Translations under genes and position numbers: made by a program
Part shown: positions 1 through 8,133 of the stretch, piece after piece
Numbering within the stretch: position 1 is the first letter of the stretch
Layout of the letters: every line of letters starts with the position of its first letter
DNA from: Periconia sp. R9002
Taxonomy: Eukaryota > Ascomycota > Dothideomycetes > Pleosporales > Periconiaceae
Assembly: GCA_023627715.1 (NCBI GenBank)
Contig: JAMAHW010000034.1
Coordinates: 1-64,000 of the forward strand
DNA: 64,000 nucleotides
Direction: 5' to 3'
The notes under the pieces: model-generated
Databases searched by the model: none
What the model was told of the DNA's origin: nothing
The model's input: the letters and a program-made list of their open reading frames with translations, nothing else

Positions 1-150
1 GTTTTCGTCGGGGGGGTTTTCGTCGGGGGGGTTTTCGTCGGGGGGGTTTTCGTCGGGGGGGTTTTCGTCGGGGGGGTTTTCGTCGGGGGGGTTTTCGTCG
101 GGGGGGTTTTCGTCGGGGGGGTTTTCGTCGGGGGGGTTTTCGTCGGGGGG
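1..150. repeat. 15-bp minisatellite, ten perfect copies
   Basis: The unit GTTTTCGTCGGGGGG is repeated ten times with no mismatch. On the minus strand it reads CCC CCC GAC GAA AAC, in frame with the gene that starts at 741, and gives PPDEN repeats. The perfect identity points to recent expansion. Runs of seven G separated by 8 nt may form G-quadruplexes. The array may continue beyond the window. Confidence 0.98.
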
Positions 151-741
151 GTCGCCTTCAGAGCCGCTTTCTTGAGATGAGGCGCTGGGGTTGGGAGAGG
201 CGCTCGGGCTGGGAGAGGCGCTGCAGTCTCTCAACACATCTGGTATGTACTTTTTCAATTCCTCCTTGAAATTAACTCCTTCGCGCTTGTCGAACTCGTG
301 ATGGCAAGCGAGAATTGGAAAACGGCTAATCGCATTCGTGCGCCATTGAAAGTAAGTTGTATAACCAAGGTTGAGAACATCTCCGTCAATCCTGTCTTGT
401 CCGAGCCATACTTGGGCATAGTTCTGTCTTGCCAACGAGAGCTGCAGGAACTGGTCCTTACGAACAGCAGATGGATTTGTTGCTAGATCGTACGAGCTTT
501 GCTTCCACGTCCTGCCGAATCTTCTAATATCATCGGCGTTAGGATGGTCCTTCATCAATTTCTCAAATTTTTGGTTCAGTAACCCTTCAGGGGTAATCGA
601 CTTTTTCTTTCCGCGCCTGCGCTTATTTTGCCCCCCTTTCTCTGTTGCTGCGGGTGGGTGCGGGGTGGTGCGCAATGAAGGTGCCGTATTCCGCTTGGGC
701 GGTGGGAGTGCTGAGGTGTTGCTTCCTGTCTTGCGTTTCAT
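1..741 (-). CDS. Partial gene: unknown protein ending in PPDEN repeats
   Basis: An uninterrupted reading frame runs from an ATG at 741 to the left edge (247 codons, 3' end missing). The N-terminus is basic and Ser/Pro-rich, with a KRRRGKKK-like patch near residue 45 that could be a nuclear signal. A compact region of about residues 50-175 contains TPEGLLNQKFEKLMKDHP, DDIRRFGRTWKQ and VWLGQDRIDGD. A Ser/Pro linker follows (SPSPSASPNPSAS), then at least ten perfect PPDEN pentapeptides at the window edge. I do not recognise the family, and no intron is evident. A decayed second copy lies at 1001-1600 on the same strand, so the gene belongs to a duplicated family. The function is unknown; a DNA-binding or element-borne role would only be a guess. 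Confidence 0.7.
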   Translation of the reverse strand, partial: MKRKTGSNTSALPPPKRNTAPSLRTTPHPPAATEKGGQNKRRRGKKKSITPEGLLNQKFEKLMKDHPNADDIRRFGRTWKQSSYDLATNPSAVRKDQFLQLSLARQNYAQVWLGQDRIDGDVLNLGYTTYFQWRTNAISRFPILACHHEFDKREGVNFKEELKKYIPDVLRDCSASPSPSASPNPSASSQESGSEGDPPDENPPDENPPDENPPDENPPDENPPDENPPDENPPDENPPDENPPDEN

Positions 742-1000
742 GACTGCAGTGCTGGCTTAACTGTAAGACACACACAGGATATAAAGAATAAGAGGCGCTA
801 AACGTTTATAAAGAAGAAAATAAAAGGGAGTTGGGATGCAGAATTTTTTTTTGGCTTGTGGATTTTGGGCAGTGGTCGTGTCCTCCACCCCATCGTGGTT
901 GCTCTTGCCTTCCCGACAAGCGAAGCACTCACTCCATATTCCGTCATCCAGTTGACAAAGTCAAGCCATCAGAAAGCTCGTTCTCCTCATCCTCATGATT

Positions 1001-1600
1001 CTATCTGAGATGTTGGATGATTCGAGTTACCCGACGGAGGTTCATCTCTTTAACTAACCTCCCAATCCTCAGGAAAGTCTGTAGGTCCGGTCGATCAAGG
1101 GCCAGAAAAACCCAGTGGCCGAACGTATGTAGAGTAGCTAAGGTCGAGCACATCTGTTTCGATAGCGTATTTTCTAATCCATACTTGGGCATGACATTTG
1201 AAATTTGAATTTGATCCTCACAGAGTATTGCTACCCTGGGTATCGACACAGGTAGGGGAAAACACTTGGCCATACTTGGGCATATTTATGCCTCGACGAT
1301 AGCATCATAAACTGTTCCATGTCCACCGCGGATAGGTGTGTTGCCAGGGCATATGAACTTTGTTTGAAGCTGCTAGCGACGGATATCATCCGCATCCCCT
1401 TGATCGTTCGTCACCAATTCGAATTTCTGGTTCAACAATCCTTCGGGTGTGGTTGGTTTTACCTCGTTTCCTTTCGGGTGCAGTAGTAGTTGTGGTGGTT
1501 TTCGCTGCGAGTGGGTGCGGCGTGGTGCAGGATGCATGTGCAAGTAGGGCGGTCCGTTTAGGTGGTGGTGCTGAGGTCGATTGTTGATTATCAGGATGTA
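1001..1600 (-). pseudogene. Decayed second copy of the PPDEN-repeat gene
   Basis: Read on the minus strand, about 1373-1450 encodes KPTTPEGLLNQKFEL followed by DADDIRR. This matches TPEGLLNQKFEK and NADDIRR of the gene at 1-741. DNA similarity extends on both sides: the region matching the start codon (around 1580-1600), the GGTGGTGCTGAGGT segment, and CCATACTTGGGCAT at 1182-1195 corresponding to 402-415. The frame is broken repeatedly, so no full protein can be read. The Ser/Pro and PPDEN tail is not found. It is therefore a tandem, degenerate paralogue about 260 bp upstream of the intact copy. The limits are approximate. Confidence 0.75.
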
Positions 1601-1787
1601 GTAGTGCACGCACATGTATGCATGGTATGGGTACCGAAGTGTACCAATTAGGGCTGCCCGAGGGCCGGAGCTAGGGTTGATCCGACCCGTGGCTCGTGCA
1701 CTCAGACCCGTGACAAGGGTAAACACAATCGAGAAGAGAGAAAAAAAAATCGCAAAAAAAAGAATACGCAACTTTGCAGCGCGCTCC

Positions 1788-1879
1788 TGCCCATTACTGG
1801 AATCGAACCAGTGATCTTCTCATAGCTTGGGTTACGCAAGTGGTACTAGTGAGACGCTATACCACTTAGCCAAACGGGC
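1788..1879 (-). tRNA. tRNA-Thr (anticodon AGT) with a 20-nt intron
   Basis: The acceptor stem pairs GCCCGTT with AATGGGC. The D arm is GCTAAGTGGTATAGC, and the T arm is ACTGG-TTCGATT-CCAGT. The anticodon stem TCTCA pairs with TGAGA and encloses a loop with AGT (about 1845-1847), read as Thr. A 20-nt intron (1824-1843) sits one base 3' of the anticodon, the canonical site. The mature length is 72 nt. Downstream on the minus strand there are T runs (1741-1768 on the plus strand are A runs) that fit a Pol III terminator. Confidence 0.93.
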
Positions 1880-2549
1880 TTTATTCTGATTTGTTGAGGT
1901 AAACTTCAAATAAAAAAATATATAATGTAAATAAAAAAATCATGTCTTCTCTTGTGGGTGTGTTTCGGTGTGATGACACTAATCTTTGCGATGGTGTCCT
2001 GTTCGGTGGGGTTAATGAAGTGTTCCCGAGCCATAGGGCCGAACTTACCCACACATCCAACCCTGTATGTATCCTTGGCACGACACTACTTCCGATGAGA
2101 CACCACTGTACATCCACACCTTTCATGTGAAAAAATAAGCGGTCTACTGAGAAAAACCTGGAGTACGAGAGCACGGCTAACGAAATATCTATTGTTATAG
2201 AATACGTTTGGGGTACTGTTTTCTTTAGGCGATGAAAAATCTCAGCTTCCTACAGTATGATTGGCTTGAAAATTTCGTCGATTATGATAGCATACATGAT
2301 GTAAAGGTCAGAAACCCCAGTTCATTAGATCGTAGTTCATTTCCTCCTGGAGTACACTAAACAATTCAATTTTTGGCTGAGCTCATTACCAAATTGATAC
2401 GAGTAAGACCAACAAGAAGGGTGAATAGATAGATCATGTTTGTATCAATGCCTTCTCCAAAGTACCCACCAACTTCCTCGTTTGATTATTGGGGTGCAAT
2501 CTAGTGCTAAGAACAGACTTATCCCGAAACCCATCGCCGGAAGACAATA
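1880..2549. other. Intergenic: upstream of the tRNA, 3' side of the BTB gene
   Basis: Short frames here have no protein character. No repeats or RNA genes are seen. Confidence 0.6.
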
Positions 2550-3491
2550 TTAAAAGCGTATCGCTTTCAGGTATAAATCCATACTGTCCTCCTCGCACGA
2601 TGGACAATGGTGCAGCCCACCCAGGTGACGATTGCTCTCCACGTAAGAGCTATCTTGAGGTCCAAATCGATAGCCGCAGTACCGACAAATATAGTAGTAC
2701 TGCGTCGTGTCATCTATCAGACGTTGTGAATGCGCAGCCAACAGGAGATCTGTTGCGAGCTCCGCTTCTGAGCGCAAGGTTTCAATGAAGCTTTCATCTT
2801 CAAGAATGGTACCTAGCACAACAGGCCGATCTGTTACAGCACCGATGACCAGCTTTCGAAATTCTGTATGGAATGGTTGGCCCGACGCCATACGTTCGTA
2901 GATTAATCGAGCGATCTCGACCCAGTCCTCGATCTCGATGACCCTAACAGTTTTTGCGAATGAACCTTTTGCAAGTTCGAAGAGAGATGTACAGTCATAT
3001 TTGTCGGCGAGAGTTGCAACTTGTGCATGGAGAAGCGATTCGGATGTCCTGTACTGAGAAGCGTTGTAGGTTGCGTTGTAGAAGTATGACACCATGCAGT
3101 CAATAGCATCAGCGAACTCCGGCTCATCCTTCAGAGTGATGACTCCGGTCTCCGTCTCCTGCATTGGATGTTTTGTAAGATTCCCGAATTTAGTTTCCGC
3201 GTTGGAATTGCTTACCTGCAGGCCGATGGTGACAGCTTTCTGAAACCATTTCGAATGACTGCATACGATGGCTTTGTGAATGGGCCACTTCTTATCACCG
3301 AAATTCAGTGTCAGATCTGATATATTACCAGCCGTAAGAAATCTGCGATACATTAGCACACAATAGAGAGGCTACGACCTTAAGGCGGGAATGCGCATTG
3401 ATGAACGGGTGACGAGACCTTTTCCCCGTCATGATATGACTGAGAGAAAGACTTACTTTGAGAGATCGCGGATGTAGTTTTCAGAAGCCAT
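2550..3491 (-). CDS. BTB/POZ domain protein with C-terminal CxxC-CxxC tail
   Basis: Three exons (3457-3491, 3216-3342, 2550-3158) give 256 aa. Intron 1 (3343-3456) starts GTAAGT and ends CGCAG. Intron 2 (3159-3215, GTAAGC to ATGCAG) is 57 bp and in frame, so it could be misread as coding. The BTB domain covers about residues 10-130: the SDLTL motif, then HKAIVCSHSKWFQKA, then ETGVITLKDEPEFADAIDCMVSYFY. BTB domains mediate dimerisation and often recruit substrates to CUL3 ligases. The C-terminus carries ICRYCGYRFGP and, about 25 residues later, HHCPSCEED, a possible zinc ribbon; this is less usual for short fungal BTB proteins. The substrate or partner is unknown. Confidence 0.88.
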
Positions 3492-3698
3492 AGTTTTTGG
3501 TGATAATGGTACTAAATAGGATTGTGTGATGGGAGATGAGCGGTAATGTTCTTATGGATTTGAAATACTTCTTGAAGGTTTGAAGCTTTGATTGTTTAAA
3601 TGTTTGCTGCACGTCCGCTATCTTTGCTATGTAACAATCATCTTCCATTCGCAATCCAACAACCAACACCAATAGTCAATCTCCACAGGATTATTCCT

Positions 3699-4817
3699 TT
3701 AAAACTTCATTTCGACAAGGGCCTTCGCATTTTCCAAGACTGTGTCCTCCAAGGAAGTCCATCCATCCTGGCCATTCCATTTCTTCAAAAGGGCAAGCGG
3801 CTGGCTTTCATCCGTCGTCATTGTCAACGATTCCATACCCGGAAGGTCGTCGATAAATTTGCGATCGGGAAAAGCTTTCCGCATGATGGAAAGGATGTCG
3901 TTCCAATTGCAGTACAGACCCCATGCCTGAAGGCGCGCACTTTGGACGTCGGGATCGAGAGTGGCTGCGACGTGGAGTAGCGCGACGTCTTTGATGTTAA
4001 CACAAAGTGCTAAACGAACAATGTCAGTTACTGGATGCTCTTTCTCGAGTCTGAAGGTAATTAAATGAGTGAATTGAGACGTGTACTCACCACCACGCAT
4101 AGTGGACAGGAACTCAATATCGCCTGTATACAACGCTCGAACATGCGCTGACTTGGCTTCAGCGTGGGTCCTATTGAGCGGTTCACCGATAATGGCGGCT
4201 GGTGAAACTGAATTGACAGAAAAGCGAGGTTTCCGCTCCTTGACGAAGTCCCACACAGCCTTCTCTGCACTCACTTTGTTGGCCATGTACACGAGCATTC
4301 CACGGCTTGGCTCGTATGGCGGAGGAGCCCACGCCAATTGAACGGCGGTGTTGTTCCAAGTATCCGGTCCAACGCGTTGATCGTTACCAGGCATTGGCAT
4401 AGTGGCCGCCACGATTGAGCTGGTGTATACGAACTGCTGAACAGACGGCTCCTTGAGCGCGAGCTCTAGAAGTGCTACTGTGCTAGAGATTGCTTTCGGG
4501 ATCACTTTGTTTGGATCTGGATTGAATTCCGTGTCGACCGCTATATGGGCGACTGCGTGGCAACCCTTGATGGCTTCGTCGAAGGCATGGTCCGCGGTAA
4601 AATCGGGAACGACAACGAGCTCGAACTCGCCGCGATCCGCCCATTCTTTAAAGGTCCTTTCGACAAGCCAGGATGCCTTTGCGAGGTTTCTAACGGTGCC
4701 TCGGACGCGGTAGCCGCGCTCTAGGAATTGCTTCGCCGTATGAGAGGCGACGAAGCCAGTTGCCCCCGTAATGAGGACCAGGGAGCCTTTGGGAAGAGTG
4801 GTCTGATTCGAAGACAT
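3699..4817 (-). CDS. Gre2-like NAD(P)-dependent aldehyde/ketone reductase (extended SDR)
   Basis: Two exons (4091-4817, 3699-4009) encode 345 aa, the usual length for Gre2/dihydroflavonol-reductase-like enzymes. The 81-bp intron (4010-4090, GTGAGT to TTTAG) is in frame. The Rossmann motif ITGATGFVAS lies at about residues 16-25. The catalytic Tyr/Lys is in VYMANKVSAEKA and the Ser in VYTSSIVAAT. CVNIKDVALLHVAA near the C-terminus is typical of the family. Such enzymes reduce aldehydes or ketones (methylglyoxal, isovaleraldehyde and others) with NAD(P)H in the cytosol; the substrate cannot be told. The start was chosen at MSSNQTTL because the further upstream frame (to 5018) is unlike the family. 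Confidence 0.92.
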   Translation of the reverse strand: MSSNQTTLPKGSLVLITGATGFVASHTAKQFLERGYRVRGTVRNLAKASWLVERTFKEWADRGEFELVVVPDFTADHAFDEAIKGCHAVAHIAVDTEFNPDPNKVIPKAISSTVALLELALKEPSVQQFVYTSSIVAATMPMPGNDQRVGPDTWNNTAVQLAWAPPPYEPSRGMLVYMANKVSAEKAVWDFVKERKPRFSVNSVSPAAIIGEPLNRTHAEAKSAHVRALYTGDIEFLSTMRGGEYTSQFTHLITFRLEKEHPVTDIVRLALCVNIKDVALLHVAATLDPDVQSARLQAWGLYCNWNDILSIMRKAFPDRKFIDDLPGMESLTMTTDESQPLALLKKWNGQDGWTSLEDTVLENAKALVEMKF

Positions 4818-5289
4818 TTTGGGAGCAGATGAAATATTGAATGGAAATGAAAATGTTGTTTCTGAGGAGTGCTGTGCAATTCCAGGTCTGGTGTGATTGA
4901 TGTTCTCTGATAAAGTGATACTATTGTCCAAACGTGTCCCCTTTATATATTCACGAAATATTACTACATAAAATTGATGATCGGATTTCTTAGAAATCAT
5001 TTCTTCCTGACAAATCAATTGAATGCTATAGAGAATGCTAATTGTGGTAGTGTTCGTGTCTTTGCTTCAGCATCAACCAAAAACGGAAAGTGTAGTGCTT
5101 GGCAACAATATAAAGCATATGCAGTATCTCATCGTATAGCGATTGCTAGCGGTATTGATACCATATATGAAGCCACAGAAACGTTGGTGATTGGCAACCT
5201 AAAAAAAAGTCTGATTTGATATCAAAGATTACAGTGAAATTTCAACTATAATCTTCAAGCTATATCCAAGTCTCGGCAATTCTAATTTC
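4818..5289. other. Intergenic: promoter of the reductase
   Basis: AT-rich, with an A/T-rich TATA-like stretch near 4941-4947. No coding signal is seen. Confidence 0.5.
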
Positions 5290-6326
5290 TCAACACGGAA
5301 CGCTACACTGTAACTTTGGGCAAGACCGACGGTCTGGATGGATCCTGCGTCTCATTTCCGATACAACATCATACATTGACTCTAGAAACCCGTCCCACAA
5401 CAACATTTTGGGTCCACCCATCATATGAACCAACTTGATAGCACCATCCAGGTGACGTTCAAACATGATCAGGTCACCGACATACACCTAATATCTATGA
5501 ATTAGCCTGCAACATCATCACGGACGATACCCTTTTGGAAAGCAGTTCTCACCTCGTCAAAAGCAAGCGTGATGATCCTAGCAAACGTATCGCTCTTATC
5601 CGGGACATCTTTCGAGATGGCATCGATGACGAATCGCACGCTTTCCAGCTTGTACTGTACCGCAAGTTCACGGTAGACCTTGTCGTCGTGGACACTTCTG
5701 GTCAGACGACGACATGCCGAAAGAAGAATCCCACGTAGAAGGCCCTCGTTCCCGAGGGCAAACTGCATCCAATCACTCATCATGCTTTTGTATGTTTCTT
5801 CGATATATTTGAGCCACAGGCACTCTTGGTTCATGTGTGGCATCACAGCCGTGACAACTAAGCAGTTACTGTTAGCTGGATATTCATGTGACGCTTCTTC
5901 TCGGAGAGGAGAAGGGATAAAAGTGATTTGAGTTGTGGGGTGAGTCTACTCACAGTAGTCAAGTAGAAAATATTCGACAGGCTTGAGAGGGACCGCGGTA
6001 GTCCCAAATGGATCTCTCCGGTTCGACGACAAGGCATTGAGTGGACTTGGCCAAAATTCCTTCCGGTATCCAACCTCATTACCAGTCGGCGTTTTCAAGC
6101 TTATACTCATCAAGCTCTTGAAACCGTCCTGATCCACATGTTCACTGGGCGGTACTTCTTCTGCCGTTTTTTTATTGTAATCTCTCATGCGTGCTACTCT
6201 GGTCCGAGCATGAGCTACTCTTGCAGCATGCGAACGGAACTCTCGGTGGGACTTGTTTGTTGAGCTGTTACCGTTCTGATCAGAGTGTAGTACAAACTGT
6301 ATGTTTGATTTTGGTCGTGCTTGCAT
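5290..6326 (-). CDS. Truncated fungal transcription-factor-like protein (no zinc cluster)
   Basis: Three exons (5954-6326, 5553-5857, 5290-5487) join in phase to give 291 aa. The introns are 5858-5952/3 (GTGAGT to CTTAG) and 5488-5552 (GTGAGA to TTAG). The N-terminal part has SHAARVAHARTRVARMRDYN, a pattern common just before the fungal DUF3468-type regulatory region. It is followed by DPFGTTAVPLKPVEYFLLDYF and MNQECLWLKYIEETYKSMMSDW. There is no Zn2Cys6 motif, and the protein stops at about 290 residues, whereas most members continue for a further 150-300. It is either a short non-DNA-binding member or a gene that has lost its 3' part. Its neighbour is the reductase, transcribed in the same direction. 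Confidence 0.7.
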
Positions 6327-7331
6327 GTTTGCGATTGTCTCAAAGCGTCAAAGGATTTTTTTTCTACAGGAACACGTACAAAGGATCAAACCCCCAAAAC
6401 TTAAAGTTGTAAAAACACGCGTGTAGTGGATATCAGTATTAGTCAGGGGGACAATCGTGCCAAGCATTGCACTTTCCCAATGCAGAAAGGAATATGGTCA
6501 CTAAGAACATGTCAGATCTTACAGCGGTTGGAATTTGTAAGCGTCTTGATACGATTTGTTCGCTTGCCGATAGACTTCGAGGAATAATGCCTCGATTCGA
6601 CATGTTTACCCAGTTATTCTATTACGCGGTTTTAGAATTCGAATCCGCTATTGTTGACTGCCTGTACAACCTCTTTATTTTTATTTTAGTAAGAAAATCG
6701 GAATGTTAAGTTAAGATGATCATGATGGCAAAAGGGTACCGCATAGTAAGTAGACCATTCTTGGCCAGGGGGCGGGCACACTGGTGGTAAATTGATCATA
6801 TCCTAAACCTTTCCCTTTGCGCACCTCTCAGCTCTCTTCACTCTCTTATACATCCAAAACACCTTCCCATCCCTCCATTCGAAATCTCATTCCCAACATT
6901 CCCTCCCCCTTATTCCAACCTAACAACCCCGTCCCCTCCCTCCATCCACCCAACCCCCCAATCACAAACACACTTCTCCTTCCCTCTCACACCTCTACAT
7001 CCTTCCAAACCCCCACCTCTACATCCTTCCAAACCAAACCCTCCCAAATCCCTTCCACACACACAAAAACACCAACTATACCATCTAAAACATCTTACCG
7101 CTCAATCAAACATATATACGACATCAATTAGCATCCAAATTTTTGGCCTATGGATCGAAAGTGAAATTCGATGGAATCTGAATTGATATCGACGTATATG
7201 TAGAGATTTGATTACTGGATGTAATGTGGTATTTCGAACCGGGTATTAGGGGGTTGTAGTGGAGTGGGGTTTAGTGGGGAGGAGGGAACGGGACGGTACA
7301 CCATTGTTCAATTTATTGATACTGATGCATT
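6327..7331. other. Intergenic: pyrimidine-rich stretch
   Basis: About 6815-7110 of the plus strand is strongly C/T/A-rich and low in G. It gives a Ser/Pro/Thr-rich open frame by composition only. No RNA gene is seen. Confidence 0.55.
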
Positions 7332-7660
7332 AGGGAGGGTTGGCTGGGCATAGAATAGGGTGTTGGCGGCTTTTTTTTATTGTAATACTGATAGTGTTTA
7401 GTAGTATGTAGAAAGTATAGTATAGGGCTAGCTGGAATAGAAACAGCGTGTTAACCGCACCTTCTACTTCAAAATACTATTACACAGCCTCTTCACGTAC
7501 CCTTTATATGCTATTAGAATAGTGTATTAGAATAAAGAAAGCTGTTAACGCCCTATTCTAAACGTAGATGAAACCTGTAATGTGCGTTAAGAGGTTGTTT
7601 AATAGTACTTTAAAGTATAAAGTGCGGTTGACAATGCTTGCCCAACCCAGCCAAACCCTG
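7332..7660. mobile_element. MITE-like element with nested inverted copies (copy A)
   Basis: The ends are inverted: the left has GGGTTGGCTGGGC and the right, on the complement, has GGGTTTGGCTGGGT, each next to TA. The interior has three parts: an inverted copy of the family 3' end, a direct near-full copy (about 7430-7570, sharing CTTCTACTTCAAAATA-like and AGAATAAAGAAA segments), and an inverted copy of the 5' end. All parts match the copies at 34557-34878. There is no coding capacity. The TA flanks suggest Tc1/mariner-type mobilisation, which is inference. Confidence 0.75.
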
Positions 7661-8133
7661 TAATGAGTATTGATGATGATTGGAAGTAAAAATCCGTAAC
7701 AGTGGTATGCTAATTCCGATGATGGTCATCGATTTGGAGTGGTTAAGTTCACTTCAAAACAACTCGCTGGAATTCACAACTTTTTAATAATGTTTTTTTC
7801 ATTTGTAGATAGAAGGGCGAACCATCATGACCGAACCAAGGGTATAGATTAAATGGATTCGGCTGTTTTTATTTTCATTAGACCCCCCACACAACTCAGA
7901 GGGAGACAGACAGACAAGAAAGATGGGAGAAATCTATTTACAATCGCGTGCCACACGCGAGCGAGAGAGACGGAAAAGCAAAATGAGACTTTGGAAAAAG
8001 GAAGGGAGACCAGAACCTTGACTTCCGCTGTTTGCAGCACTGACTTTCGCATTACACTCACAAACTCCGTTGAAAGAGAGAAAAAAGCAGATCAAACACA
8101 CACACATGCCACTACTGTCCGACGTTCGCAATC
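7661..8133. other. Intergenic: 3' side of the CFEM gene
   Basis: AT-rich, then a purine-rich stretch (about 7900-8010) that is probably the 3' UTR of the minus-strand gene. No other feature is seen. Confidence 0.5.

Noticed and set aside
1..150. Possible CRISPR array or telomeric repeat
   Set aside because: The units are directly adjacent with no spacers and encode PPDEN in frame; the unit is not a known telomere sequence.
6817..7131. Plus-strand Ser/Pro/Thr-rich frame
   Set aside because: It arises from a pyrimidine/A-rich, G-poor tract, with no domain and no gene context.
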